This document shows positions 10,125-19,840 of a stretch of 64,000 bases of DNA, in pieces. The notes beneath the pieces were generated by a model, which made no database searches, had not been told where the DNA came from, and saw only the letters and a list, made by a program, of their open reading frames with translations. The first letter of the stretch is position 1; each line of letters starts with the position of its first letter. The position numbers and the translations under genes were made by a program. Origin of the DNA: Thiothrix sp. (lineage in GTDB: Bacteria > Pseudomonadota > Gammaproteobacteria > Thiotrichales > Thiotrichaceae); NCBI GenBank assembly GCA_008015155.1, contig SSFA01000008.1, forward strand, positions 310,001 through 374,000, in the 5' to 3' direction.

Positions 10125-10907
10125 TTAACAGCAGTTATCATCAACCCAGTATTGACCTGCTGCTGGCCCTACCGTGACCTCAGTATTATCAGACTGCTTA
10201 TAGTATTTTGTAGAGACTGGAATACCAGTAGATACATCTTGCTCAATCACGCGGTATAGTTTTGTTGTCTCTGTACCGGCAGGAATTGGAGCTGGTGCGT
10301 CGGCTGCACGAATTTTTGCGCAGAACAATTTAGGCTCACCAAAAATAGTCCCTGCTACGCAATGAGAACCCCATACTTCAGAACCAGATAGGGTGTGTGG
10401 TGCAGAGGTGGCGACTACAATAACCGTGCTTGAAATAGCAGTTGCATCACCCGCACGAATCCACTCACGCTTTTCGATGCTAACTCCATTATCACAACCC
10501 GGTGTTTGTACCAAGGTAAAATCACTATCTTCTTCAAGCACTAAAGATGTATTAGCCGGTGGCGTATACGGCGCTGAGGTACTGAGGTTGGTATAAACTA
10601 AAGTGCCGTCTGGCTTAGTTTCTAATTGAACGACCACACCAGTAGGCTGCTTAGTGGTTGAATCAACTTCCTCCAGCAAAACAAAGCGAGAAGATGCATT
10701 GATTTGAGATTCATACAGTGAACAATCAACACGAGTTTGCGTGGTATAAGCACTTTCTAGGGCCGCGCTAACTGTAGCATCAGCTTCTTTTCCATCTAAG
10801 CCAAACCACTTTGGAGCGCCTTCTTCTTGGATGCGCTTATAATAACCATCGGGTACACCTGCCATACCCGAAAAACTAAGACACATCACGCAATTACGAC
10901 AAGCCAT
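10125..10907 (-). CDS. Virion-module protein (N-terminal MACRNCVMC)
   Basis: ORF, operon context. Confidence 0.55.
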   Translation of the reverse strand: MACRNCVMCLSFSGMAGVPDGYYKRIQEEGAPKWFGLDGKEADATVSAALESAYTTQTRVDCSLYESQINASSRFVLLEEVDSTTKQPTGVVVQLETKPDGTLVYTNLSTSAPYTPPANTSLVLEEDSDFTLVQTPGCDNGVSIEKREWIRAGDATAISSTVIVVATSAPHTLSGSEVWGSHCVAGTIFGEPKLFCAKIRAADAPAPIPAGTETTKLYRVIEQDVSTGIPVSTKYYKQSDNTEVTVGPAAGQYWVDDNCC

Positions 10908-10921
10908 TGAAAAACTCCTAA

Positions 10922-11410
10922 TTATGAACCGAACTCAATAAGAGTGTGCGCTGGCTTATCTAGCGAACTGCCATCCAACTCTTTAAACCATTCGGTATTT
11001 TTTAAATCTAAATTGGTTACTTTGACCCAGCCCGCAAAATACAAATCATCTAAATTATTTCTGAATGAGGCAGGCACCAAATCAATACGCTGATCTAGCT
11101 CTGTTACTTCAAAAATAGGATCTTTAGATGATGCACAGTTAATTGGTGCTGGCCATATGATTCGATATTCACCCGCAAATGGAATTATCACGCATAAGTT
11201 GCTACGGGCATTGACCTGCAGAACCTTTCCATCAATAGCAAGATTGGCGTAACCATCTTCCATTTTTCGCTGAATTTGGTAGAAGCCATCTCCTGCAGTA
11301 ATGCAGACCTGCGCTTTTTTATCTACCTTAAAAAGAAACTCACCCATTTTGCTGTCCTTGGGAAACTGCTGGTTGTTGTGGTGATTGTAACTGACTAACT
11401 GCATTCCCAA
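10922..11410 (-). CDS. Hypothetical virion-module protein
   Basis: ORF overlapping 3' end of portal-like gene; likely internal start. Confidence 0.5.
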   Translation of the reverse strand: MGMQLVSYNHHNNQQFPKDSKMGEFLFKVDKKAQVCITAGDGFYQIQRKMEDGYANLAIDGKVLQVNARSNLCVIIPFAGEYRIIWPAPINCASSKDPIFEVTELDQRIDLVPASFRNNLDDLYFAGWVKVTNLDLKNTEWFKELDGSSLDKPAHTLIEFGS

Positions 11411-13295
11411 TTTCTAGCTGGCTTTTATGGAAATCCATATTGTCCATGCCAGCCTCTAGCATGAATCGGTTTACCAGTGAGGTAATTACGGATTGATCGA
11501 CTGTACCGGAGTTAACAAACGGGGCTAGGTATTGCAGTAATTCTTGAATTTTTCCAATCACAAGGGATTTAGTGACAATACCCTCGAGCCCACGGACATA
11601 GACCTCTGCATCGACCTTTACAAAATCCTCGTCCCACTCATCCATAACCCAATCAACAATGTCTTGAATGGCCGGAGCAATGACCCCAATCCCTACGCGA
11701 TACACTCGGCTCTTAATCGTTTTCATAGCCGAGTCGATCATTAAGGTCAGTGAAGCGGTAGAGCGTAGAGCGGAAGGCAATCCCGATGCTTGGCCCAGTG
11801 CATACTTAGGAATACCTGACTCAATATCTGCGCGGGTGTCAAGGTATTCCATAAAGGTCAGAATCTGATTGGTATAGTTGGGAAAGTTAAGCATATCAAC
11901 AGGTTTACCCGTTGATCCCAGTGCTGCAATGAAGTCATACTGATTATCAGGAAGAATGACTTCTTCCTCTTCCAGTGAGTCGTAATCAATCATTTCACGA
12001 TTCACAAAAACAGAAGGATTCGTGGACTTACCCATATTGCGTAGTAAATGGATAAATCCCCGGCGAGAGGCTGCATTGACGACCGCTAGATTTTCAGGAA
12101 GTGAGTTACCACAGAACTCTGAGGGCACTGGCTCATAGACCTCCTTCCAAAAAGGGCGGACATAATCAGCATCATGCAACCATTTCCCTAAGATATAGTG
12201 ATCGGCTAGATAAACTTCTAGCTGATACTGCTTACTGGTGTCTAAATTTTTAAATTCTTTTTTATAGTCGGCTAGGTATTCACCCGAGATCAGCACAAAC
12301 ATCCTGAAAACATCAATAGTTTCATTAGGCCGACTTGACCACCGGGTACGATCTTCTGTTTTTTCTTGGACTAATAACCATTCTCTTGGCGTAATTTCCT
12401 TATCCGCTAGCAGCGCCTTAATTGCTTCCTTATCAAAACCTTCACGCTTTGAAAGTGCCTCAATATCAAACCGACGCATCGCCTTACGCACGGCAATACC
12501 CATCCCATTTTGGGTATCAGTGGAATCACTCGTCCAAAAAAAGTCATAGGGTGAAATCCTGGCAAGCGAAGGGATCAATTTTCTTTTTTTGACCAGCTTG
12601 TCTTTTTCCCAAGTACGCTTATTGATTGAGCGTAAAAAGTTTCCTTCTAAAACAGCAAAAGGGTAGACGCAATAATCATGTAAAAAGTCTTTTAACTCAT
12701 TCAGGGACTTGGTTTCTTGTAAGAAATCTTTAACTAATAGTGATAATTCCTTAGCCCCTTTGATGGCTTCCTGAGTTTCATACTCACGAGCCACCCCTTT
12801 CATAGAAAGCACAATCTCGCGTAACTCTTTTTCATCTGGACGGAGTTTGGCATTACGCTTTTCAGCTAATGAAAGAGCCTGATCCGGTGAAACCTTTACC
12901 CCAATTTGCGCATACTCACCGATCACTTGTTGAATCGCTGAAGTAGCGCGCTGCTCAGCAATCATTTTGACAGTCGCCATGATTGCCTTAGCTGCTTTTT
13001 CCTTAGTTTTAGCAGAAAGATCAGGGCGAGCCGTGGGTTCAATACGGAATAAATCATCAAACGCATTGATTATCATGTCGATGAGCCATGAATAAAGATC
13101 ATCTACTTTGCGCGGAATGACGGTAAGTCCAGCCTTACCTAATTCTTTCTCGAATTGTTCAGGCTGTGTGCAGCCAGTTAGCCCACGTTTGGATACAATC
13201 TTGCACCACTCTAAACGGTCGGTGACCGTTGAGTTTTTGTGGGCAATCATGTCAGTGACAAGGATAGTCTTTAGGTAGTTGGCAAGATCAGTCAT
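11340..13295 (-). CDS. Portal-like protein
   Basis: 651-aa ORF directly after terminase, before capsid genes; position and size. Confidence 0.6.
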   Translation of the reverse strand: MTDLANYLKTILVTDMIAHKNSTVTDRLEWCKIVSKRGLTGCTQPEQFEKELGKAGLTVIPRKVDDLYSWLIDMIINAFDDLFRIEPTARPDLSAKTKEKAAKAIMATVKMIAEQRATSAIQQVIGEYAQIGVKVSPDQALSLAEKRNAKLRPDEKELREIVLSMKGVAREYETQEAIKGAKELSLLVKDFLQETKSLNELKDFLHDYCVYPFAVLEGNFLRSINKRTWEKDKLVKKRKLIPSLARISPYDFFWTSDSTDTQNGMGIAVRKAMRRFDIEALSKREGFDKEAIKALLADKEITPREWLLVQEKTEDRTRWSSRPNETIDVFRMFVLISGEYLADYKKEFKNLDTSKQYQLEVYLADHYILGKWLHDADYVRPFWKEVYEPVPSEFCGNSLPENLAVVNAASRRGFIHLLRNMGKSTNPSVFVNREMIDYDSLEEEEVILPDNQYDFIAALGSTGKPVDMLNFPNYTNQILTFMEYLDTRADIESGIPKYALGQASGLPSALRSTASLTLMIDSAMKTIKSRVYRVGIGVIAPAIQDIVDWVMDEWDEDFVKVDAEVYVRGLEGIVTKSLVIGKIQELLQYLAPFVNSGTVDQSVITSLVNRFMLEAGMDNMDFHKSQLEIGNAVSQLQSPQQPAVSQGQQNG

Positions 13296-13385
13296 ACCAG
13301 CATTGTGGCATGACAGTTTATTCTCAAAGGGTTATGGTATTTTATGGATAGAAGGCATACTACTAGGCTATAAGATATATCCTAT

Positions 13386-13640
13386 TCATCTAATCCGGCC
13401 AAACGCCAGCACCTGATTAGCTGCCATCCACTCCATAATAAACTCGTCTGACTCACCAGATTCAACGACAAAATGCTCTACATAATCAAATCCATCTTTG
13501 GTTACTATAAACCGTGTCAACGGCTTAGCTGGATCAACAAAATACGTGCTTGTTGATTTAATGCCTTGCTTGTCAAACCACCGAAGTAAGACCACTTTAT
13601 TTTTATGAATGCGCCGAAGTTTTGGGTCTGGATTAGACAT
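13386..13640 (-). CDS. Hypothetical 84-aa phage protein
   Basis: ORF overlapping terL 3' end. Confidence 0.5.
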   Translation of the reverse strand: MSNPDPKLRRIHKNKVVLLRWFDKQGIKSTSTYFVDPAKPLTRFIVTKDGFDYVEHFVVESGESDEFIMEWMAANQVLAFGRIR

Positions 13641-15189
13641 AACTGTACTCCTTCTTTTTGCGCGGCCCTGATGCTTTGCGTTTCGGTGTGGCTTTAATTA
13701 ATCGGGATATGACAAACTCACCCGCATTCGCCGGATGTGAATGCTCGCTATTTTGATTAGGCTCTTCACTAAATGACCCCGTTGAACGGATAAGCGGGTA
13801 GTGAAAACCACCGACCATTGCATCAATAAACCGATTACAGCGCGGTGATACTAACAACTGGTCAGAGGCAATGGCGGTATCCACTACATCCCGCATCGGT
13901 GTCGTGAATTTAAAAGGGCTTTTCTCTACGGTTAAGCCTTCATTTGTTAAAACCTCGATTTGCTTCCTGCCTTCACCCCCTTCTCCATTCCAAAACGCCT
14001 GATCCGCCACAAAAATTACCGTATGCAAAGGCAGATGCAGGTTAAGGTAGGGATTCACATCATCTTTGAGAGCAGCTTTAATTGACTTTGCATCAGCCCC
14101 CACATTCACAATCTCATCAATAATCAATACCCGACCGCTATGATCCTGTTGAGCAAAAATCCACGCATTATTAAACCCGTTGTCCACGCCCACATACACA
14201 GGCCGACCGGGGATATACTTTAACTCTTGTAGCGCCACATGCCGCGTGCGTGAGAATTTTGGATACACCGGCTTGCCATTAATGTAATCGCCCCAACTGG
14301 CAAGAATATCTTGCTGAATAAGCGCATCATCACCCATCGACTCTAATAAAATATCCTCCCAATACGACCAGCCGTTATGCTTAATGTAGTGAAGTGCTTC
14401 AGGGTTGCGCATGAAAACACCTTCTTCACCATGATAGCGCCCCTCAACCCCTTGGATACTGCCATCTAATCGTGATCCCGGCATCCAAATATGGGTGGGT
14501 GGTTGCTCGTAGAGTGTTCTTCGCCTGACTCCTACTGCATTAGCTTTATTATCATCTACTAAATACTTTTTGAGCCAATGGGTTGAATTCGTATAGTTGA
14601 AGTCGAGCGTTAATTGCTTACCTCTTGCCACCTGACCATTAGGCAACTGATAGGCAATCATCGGGTTATTTTCAAAATCATCTAACTCATCTGCATTAGC
14701 CGGTGCAGGGTAACGCCCTAACCGCTTAAAAACCTCTTTAATGATAATTCCACTATCTAGCTCTTGTGCTTCGATAATAGCGCCATCCGTAAACGCCAAT
14801 GACCTGATCTTCTGTGCATCTGCTACTGTCTCAAAGGCATACAACCATAAATCACATTCCACCTTGCCAAGCTTATCTTTAAAGTAAATCTTTCCATAAA
14901 GAGGTGACTTGCGCCCACTCAAGTCAAACGCTGCCCCAGCAATCTTCTCAAAAGCAGGTACGACTGATTGCTCTAAGTCACCGTAGCGTTTACGCACAAT
15001 AATAAAGCTAGAACGCCGTACCCCATCTGGGCATGGGACAATATGTGTGGCTTTGAATAAAATACGCAATGCCTGCAGGAATGTTTTCCCCGTGCCAATC
15101 GCGCCACCAATTGCCATCACACGACTAGAAAAATCCAAGAAGAAAGCCTTTGATACCGGTGGAAGACTTGCAAACTTTATTGTGTTCAT
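13633..15189 (-). CDS. Terminase large subunit
   Basis: Walker A GGAIGTGKT; nuclease-like YVGVDNGFNNAWIF. Confidence 0.88.
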   Translation of the reverse strand: MNTIKFASLPPVSKAFFLDFSSRVMAIGGAIGTGKTFLQALRILFKATHIVPCPDGVRRSSFIIVRKRYGDLEQSVVPAFEKIAGAAFDLSGRKSPLYGKIYFKDKLGKVECDLWLYAFETVADAQKIRSLAFTDGAIIEAQELDSGIIIKEVFKRLGRYPAPANADELDDFENNPMIAYQLPNGQVARGKQLTLDFNYTNSTHWLKKYLVDDNKANAVGVRRRTLYEQPPTHIWMPGSRLDGSIQGVEGRYHGEEGVFMRNPEALHYIKHNGWSYWEDILLESMGDDALIQQDILASWGDYINGKPVYPKFSRTRHVALQELKYIPGRPVYVGVDNGFNNAWIFAQQDHSGRVLIIDEIVNVGADAKSIKAALKDDVNPYLNLHLPLHTVIFVADQAFWNGEGGEGRKQIEVLTNEGLTVEKSPFKFTTPMRDVVDTAIASDQLLVSPRCNRFIDAMVGGFHYPLIRSTGSFSEEPNQNSEHSHPANAGEFVISRLIKATPKRKASGPRKKKEYSYV

Positions 15190-16085
15190 AAAATGACAAT
15201 CTTCCTTTCATATCTCACTAAGGGATGCTTTACATCTATATCAAAAGCCTGACCTCTTTCTAAAACCACTGTACTGGCTCTGGTGATCTCAGGCTTGAAG
15301 GGTAAACGCCCACGCTTACTATGAAGATAGAGTTTCACTGCATTATTTACGACTGTTGCCGTCATCCCCGCAAAGAAACACGCGACCTGTAATAAATCCA
15401 ACGCCCGAGTTTGATAACAGCGAGCCAAGGTATTTTGCTTAGGTCGTTTCATCCCATCATGTCCACGCATGTTTGGAAATAGCAGCACTAATAAGGCGAT
15501 TGCTGCCATGTGGCACATCCGGTAACACTCTGCACGTTTCTCAGTACGTAAATAGGCTTGAGGGTAAACCAACCGATAGTCTAAATAGCGTCTAAAAATA
15601 GATAGATTTTTCTCTGGAATCGCGTGTAAACATTCACCATCTAAATGCTCTAGCGCAAAGTCTTGAATCGCTGAAACTGGATTGCACGCTGCCTGCTCTG
15701 GATAAGCGTGAGTTAAATGATGAAACCGTAAGCGGTTATCTTTGCGCTGACAGGCGCTATAAACATCCTCACCCGTTACTAACACCAATGGATTTAAAGG
15801 TGATGTTTTGTGAACAAAAAACTCATGATCGAGTGAAATAGAGTAACCTAAACAGTTACTACGAACAGTCACTAGCTCCACTTCACCTTTTTCTACTTTT
15901 TCTATTTTCTGCCAAGTGACTTTTTGATTACCCCCCATACAAGCAATCTCTTCCCCCACGACGGGGATACGCCAACCTGAAGGCGTTAATACTTCACCTT
16001 GGAACATACCTACATTCTTTTTTTGATGAGGCCCTTGAGTGAGAGAGATTGTAGACCTTATATGTAGCTCATGAACCCCGTGCAA
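15186..16085 (-). CDS. Free-standing Hint/intein-like protein (start may be Met at 16007)
   Basis: MFQGEVLTPSGW...VGEEI...GEVELVTVRSNCLGYSISLDHEFFVH resembles Hint blocks A/B; ATGA overlap with terL. Confidence 0.5.
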   Translation of the reverse strand: MHGVHELHIRSTISLTQGPHQKKNVGMFQGEVLTPSGWRIPVVGEEIACMGGNQKVTWQKIEKVEKGEVELVTVRSNCLGYSISLDHEFFVHKTSPLNPLVLVTGEDVYSACQRKDNRLRFHHLTHAYPEQAACNPVSAIQDFALEHLDGECLHAIPEKNLSIFRRYLDYRLVYPQAYLRTEKRAECYRMCHMAAIALLVLLFPNMRGHDGMKRPKQNTLARCYQTRALDLLQVACFFAGMTATVVNNAVKLYLHSKRGRLPFKPEITRASTVVLERGQAFDIDVKHPLVRYERKIVIL

Positions 16086-16297
16086 TCGTTTCCAATTCTC
16101 CCAAAGGGGTATTAACCAGAAATCAACATAAGTCTTTGATTATTATATATAAATAGCCAACTTCAATTAATAAAACATTATATTAAGTTAAAAATGGCTA
16201 ACATTTAATCAGTCTATTATTATTTAGTTAATGATCGTTTAAATCTATCTCTACAAAAACAATTTTATCACACCACTTAATAAAAACCCCAACGGCC

Positions 16298-16323
16298 TGC
16301 GCATGTACGTGTGCGCGTGCGTA
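16298..16323. other. 26-nt perfectly alternating pyrimidine-purine tract (Z-DNA-prone)
   Basis: TGCGCATGTACGTGTGCGCGTGCGTA. Confidence 0.9.
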
Positions 16324-16361
16324 GCCTGTGCGTCCACCTAGATGGATGCATGCTAATAGCT

Positions 16362-16381
16362 AGCGCGTGTTAACAAGCGCT
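16362..16381. repeat. 20-bp imperfect palindrome
   Basis: AGCGCGTGTTAACAAGCGCT, centre GTTAAC. Confidence 0.8.
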
Positions 16382-16563
16382 TACCACTGCTTGCACACTG
16401 CTGTAAGCTACTTGTAAAAAAATATCATGGTTAACTATTTGATTTTATAAAAATAAAAAATATTTTAAATTAATACTTGACTTTTTGTATACTCATAAAG
16501 TAAGCTTTAAAACATCAAGCAACACATAACGCCCCCTTAGTGGGGCTTAACGGAGAAAAACTA

Positions 16564-18600
16564 ATGACACCGAACTGCCCTAAAGAGTGCCCAGCAAGAT
16601 CTAATTGCCAAGAGACTGAGAACGTAGAGCGCTGCTTGTTCTATATGCAAGGCCATAATATTAGCTTATCTGAAGCACTCACCAAGAATCGCTCCACTAA
16701 CAAAACGGTAGAAGATCTTAAAGAAAATGGTCAGGATTTTGAGTGGTATCCCACGACTCAAACTATGCTTGAGGCCATCCAAGCAGATAGCAAAACACAG
16801 CTATATAAAAATTCAGAGCATATAAACCTAAACGTCCTCGACTGTGGCGCGGGTGACGGTCGCGCCTTGAATTTCCTCGCAGGTAAAGGCAGTAAATACG
16901 CGATTGAAAAAAGCACCATCCTGCTAGCGCAACAAGCGCGGGATGTTATCCCAGTCGGCACCGACTTTTATCAATCCACATTAATTGATAAGGAAGTTGA
17001 TCTAGTATTCAGCAATCCCCCCTACTCTGAATATGAGCAATGGGCTGTGAAGATAATTAAAGAGGCCAACGCGCCCCTAATTTACCTAATTGTTCCCGAG
17101 CGCTGGTCACGCTCAGAGTCAATTAAAACAGCCCTAGAACTACGGGAAGTAAAAGAAGCTAAAGTAATTTATACCGGTGACTTTTTGGATGCTGACCGAT
17201 CAGCACGCGCGAGGATTAACATTATCCGCATCGACACTCGCTATAAACGGTCGCATTATTCACAAAACCGACTCAATGTTGATCCCTTTGATCTTTGGTT
17301 CGCCGAGGCGTTCCCCAATCCAGAAGAGCTGGGCGAGCCTTCTCGCCATGCAGATGAACAGATCTTAAAAGATAACCTGAAGCAAGAGCTGGTCACAGGT
17401 CAGAACCTGATTGATATTTTAGTGACGCTTTACAATCGCCAGCTTGAAAAACTTCGCAATAATTACACAGCGGCCTTATCCCTAGATCCTGAACTCATGC
17501 AGGAACTGGGTATAAAATCCAGTGAGTTAGCAAAGGCCGTTAAGCAAAAAATCAAAGGTTTAAAAAATCTTTACTGGAAAGAACTTTTTCTCAATTATGA
17601 ATCAATTACCAGTCGATTAACTAGCAAGACACGTAAGAAAATACTGGACAAATTAAGCGCGAATACCAGTGTGGATTTTAATCACGAAAATGCATACGCC
17701 GTGACGATGTGGGTGATCCGTAACGCGAATCACTATTATGACCAGCAGTTAGTTGATCTTGTTGAAGATATGGTAAGAAAGGCTAATGTAATCCTCTATA
17801 CATCCAACAAGCGCACGTTTGGAGATGAGGATTGGCGCTATGACTGGTATGAGCAAGCACCCAAAGAACTGAGCCACTATCAGCTAGAATTAAGGATCGT
17901 TTTAGATCGCTGTGGCGGCATCAATACCTCACAATGGACGTGGGAGCGTGAGAAGTATAAAGGTCTGACTGAATCAGCGTTTAACCTGCTTAATGACATC
18001 GTTATTGTTGCCGCTAATCTGGGCTATCAAAGCTTGCATAGAGCCGACTCGTTTTTCTGGGAGTCCGGCAAGGGCAATGAATTTACCTTAGTCAAGGGTG
18101 GTGCTCGCATAGGCTCACTGATGAATGTACGCGCTTTTAAAAACGGTAATATCCATATTAAGTTTGACCAGTCCTTTATGCGCCGCTTGAATATTGAGTT
18201 CGGGCGACTAAAAGGATGGGTAAAGGACTGGAGTGAGGCCGCGCAGGAGATGGATATTCCCGACGAAGAAGCTAAGCAGGGATTTAACTCCCAGTTTAAA
18301 CTGGGAAATGTCACAGCTCTACTATTGACCGCAGAGAATCCAAATATTCACAATGAATATGCTGCTGCTGAAGCAGAGGATCAGCTAAAAGCTAGACATA
18401 CTAGCGCGCCCGTTGATGATCCGATTATCTTCACTGCTAAAAAGCAAGATCCTACAGAGGAGCAAACAATCATTAAGCTTGATGAGCCAGAACAGCAAGT
18501 CAAACCTAACACAACAGCCAAACAAATGCCCCCTGATCCGCTAATATTACGTGGCAACCACCCTAGCACTGATGTTATGCAGTGGAAACTACGATTTTAA
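16564..18600 (+). CDS. N6-adenine-type DNA methyltransferase with DUF4942-like C-terminal region
   Basis: DCGAGDGRALNFLA SAM motif, FSNPPYSEYE catalytic motif; GGARIGSLMNVRAFKNGNIHIKF. Confidence 0.75.
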   Translation: MTPNCPKECPARSNCQETENVERCLFYMQGHNISLSEALTKNRSTNKTVEDLKENGQDFEWYPTTQTMLEAIQADSKTQLYKNSEHINLNVLDCGAGDGRALNFLAGKGSKYAIEKSTILLAQQARDVIPVGTDFYQSTLIDKEVDLVFSNPPYSEYEQWAVKIIKEANAPLIYLIVPERWSRSESIKTALELREVKEAKVIYTGDFLDADRSARARINIIRIDTRYKRSHYSQNRLNVDPFDLWFAEAFPNPEELGEPSRHADEQILKDNLKQELVTGQNLIDILVTLYNRQLEKLRNNYTAALSLDPELMQELGIKSSELAKAVKQKIKGLKNLYWKELFLNYESITSRLTSKTRKKILDKLSANTSVDFNHENAYAVTMWVIRNANHYYDQQLVDLVEDMVRKANVILYTSNKRTFGDEDWRYDWYEQAPKELSHYQLELRIVLDRCGGINTSQWTWEREKYKGLTESAFNLLNDIVIVAANLGYQSLHRADSFFWESGKGNEFTLVKGGARIGSLMNVRAFKNGNIHIKFDQSFMRRLNIEFGRLKGWVKDWSEAAQEMDIPDEEAKQGFNSQFKLGNVTALLLTAENPNIHNEYAAAEAEDQLKARHTSAPVDDPIIFTAKKQDPTEEQTIIKLDEPEQQVKPNTTAKQMPPDPLILRGNHPSTDVMQWKLRF

Positions 18601-18614
18601 AATGAGCTGCGACC

Positions 18615-18911
18615 ATGAAAAAACAAAACAAATTATCGTTTGAATCCGTCACAGAAAATTTAACACGCGACGTAAACTGGCACCTTGGCGCTGATGTTAA
18701 TGAGATCGTTTTTCGAAAAGTGGAAGCTGTTTTTAAAAAACGAGTGAATAGAGAAGCCGCGTTATGGACTATCTATATAGTCGATTTTTTAGAGCTAGCA
18801 CGCAGTGCGGCAGAAGTGAACCAAGCCTGGAACAGCTACACAGCCGAGCAGCAACAGTTCATTACAGCAGCAATTAAACCTATCCTCGACAATGAGGACA
18901 ACTGGTTTTAA
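18615..18911 (+). CDS. Hypothetical 98-aa protein
   Basis: ORF downstream of MTase. Confidence 0.55.
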   Translation: MKKQNKLSFESVTENLTRDVNWHLGADVNEIVFRKVEAVFKKRVNREAALWTIYIVDFLELARSAAEVNQAWNSYTAEQQQFITAAIKPILDNEDNWF

Positions 18912-18929
18912 CCCATTAACCTATTAACT

Positions 18930-18956
18930 AGCCTTGCCCGTTTGACGGGTGAGGCT
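18930..18956 (+). promoter_or_regulatory. 11-bp-stem hairpin immediately upstream of SD of 18968 gene
   Basis: AGCCTTGCCCG TTTGA CGGGTGAGGCT then CAAGGATTACTATG. Confidence 0.6.
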
Positions 18957-18967
18957 CAAGGATTACT

Positions 18968-19249
18968 ATGAATCGCAAACCAACTTATAGTCCCGATACA
19001 TCAAGCTACATTGCTCCAACACCAGAAGAGCTGGAGTATATTTTATTTAAGCAGATCGTACCTGCTTTGGGCATCCAAGAAAGCAAGGGCGCTTCACTAT
19101 CAGCCCTTGCTGACATTGACAGAAAGAAGATTGGTCAGTGGTGCTCAGGCAATGGGCAAATCCCTTACTCTGTTTTGTATACTATTATCCATAAAGGACT
19201 GAACATAAAAATCACTTGCGACAACTGGCGGCAGGAGATTGGTCTATGA
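18968..19249 (+). CDS. Small HTH-like protein
   Basis: ORF; GASLSALADIDRKKIGQWCSGNGQIPYSVLYTI. Confidence 0.5.
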   Translation: MNRKPTYSPDTSSYIAPTPEELEYILFKQIVPALGIQESKGASLSALADIDRKKIGQWCSGNGQIPYSVLYTIIHKGLNIKITCDNWRQEIGL

Positions 19250-19680
19250 ATACAGCAGAAATAATCGAAAAAATAATGGTTTTTTTGAACGAAAAGCCGG
19301 GAAGAAAGGCGGAAATAGCAAAAATCCGCTTGCCGGAACGAATGTATTACTACCTACTAGCTGATGCTGATAATAGAGGTATGGATACTTCCGAAAGAAA
19401 TCCGCGCTTATTAGGTATACTAATAGAGCCAGCAGCAGTCAATGATATAGAGTTCCAAACGCATAATGACCTTATACAATCATCAAGAGATGCAATGATC
19501 CAAGAGCTAGCTAACGAAATGCATGATGCCAGCTCAAGATTGATAAGTGGCCTACCTTTTGACACTAAAAAAATAGAATCACTAGCTAACAGATTAGGTG
19601 TAAAAGTAACCAAGGATAACGGAATACTAAGTATTTATGAGCTAAACCTATCCATGATCTATGAGCAAAAGCATGATTGA
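19246..19680 (+). CDS. Hypothetical protein
   Basis: ORF, start MNTAEIIEK overlapping previous stop. Confidence 0.5.
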   Translation: MNTAEIIEKIMVFLNEKPGRKAEIAKIRLPERMYYYLLADADNRGMDTSERNPRLLGILIEPAAVNDIEFQTHNDLIQSSRDAMIQELANEMHDASSRLISGLPFDTKKIESLANRLGVKVTKDNGILSIYELNLSMIYEQKHD

Positions 19681-19753
19681 CTTAGCCCCCCTATTAATTT
19701 TTGCAATAGCCATTGCTATCTACTACTACATTTCAACTAATAAAAAGCAATAG
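19661..19753 (+). CDS. 30-aa single-TM peptide
   Basis: Translated by eye: MSKSMIDLAPLLIFAIAIAIYYYISTNKKQ. Confidence 0.4.
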   Translation: MSKSMIDLAPLLIFAIAIAIYYYISTNKKQ

Positions 19754-19840
19754 CTGCTACTGATGAAAATTGTGAGCCTTCGGAAATACTAGAGCTACTT
19801 AAGCTTGGCATAAAGCTTAAGCAAGAATCAGAAAAAATAG

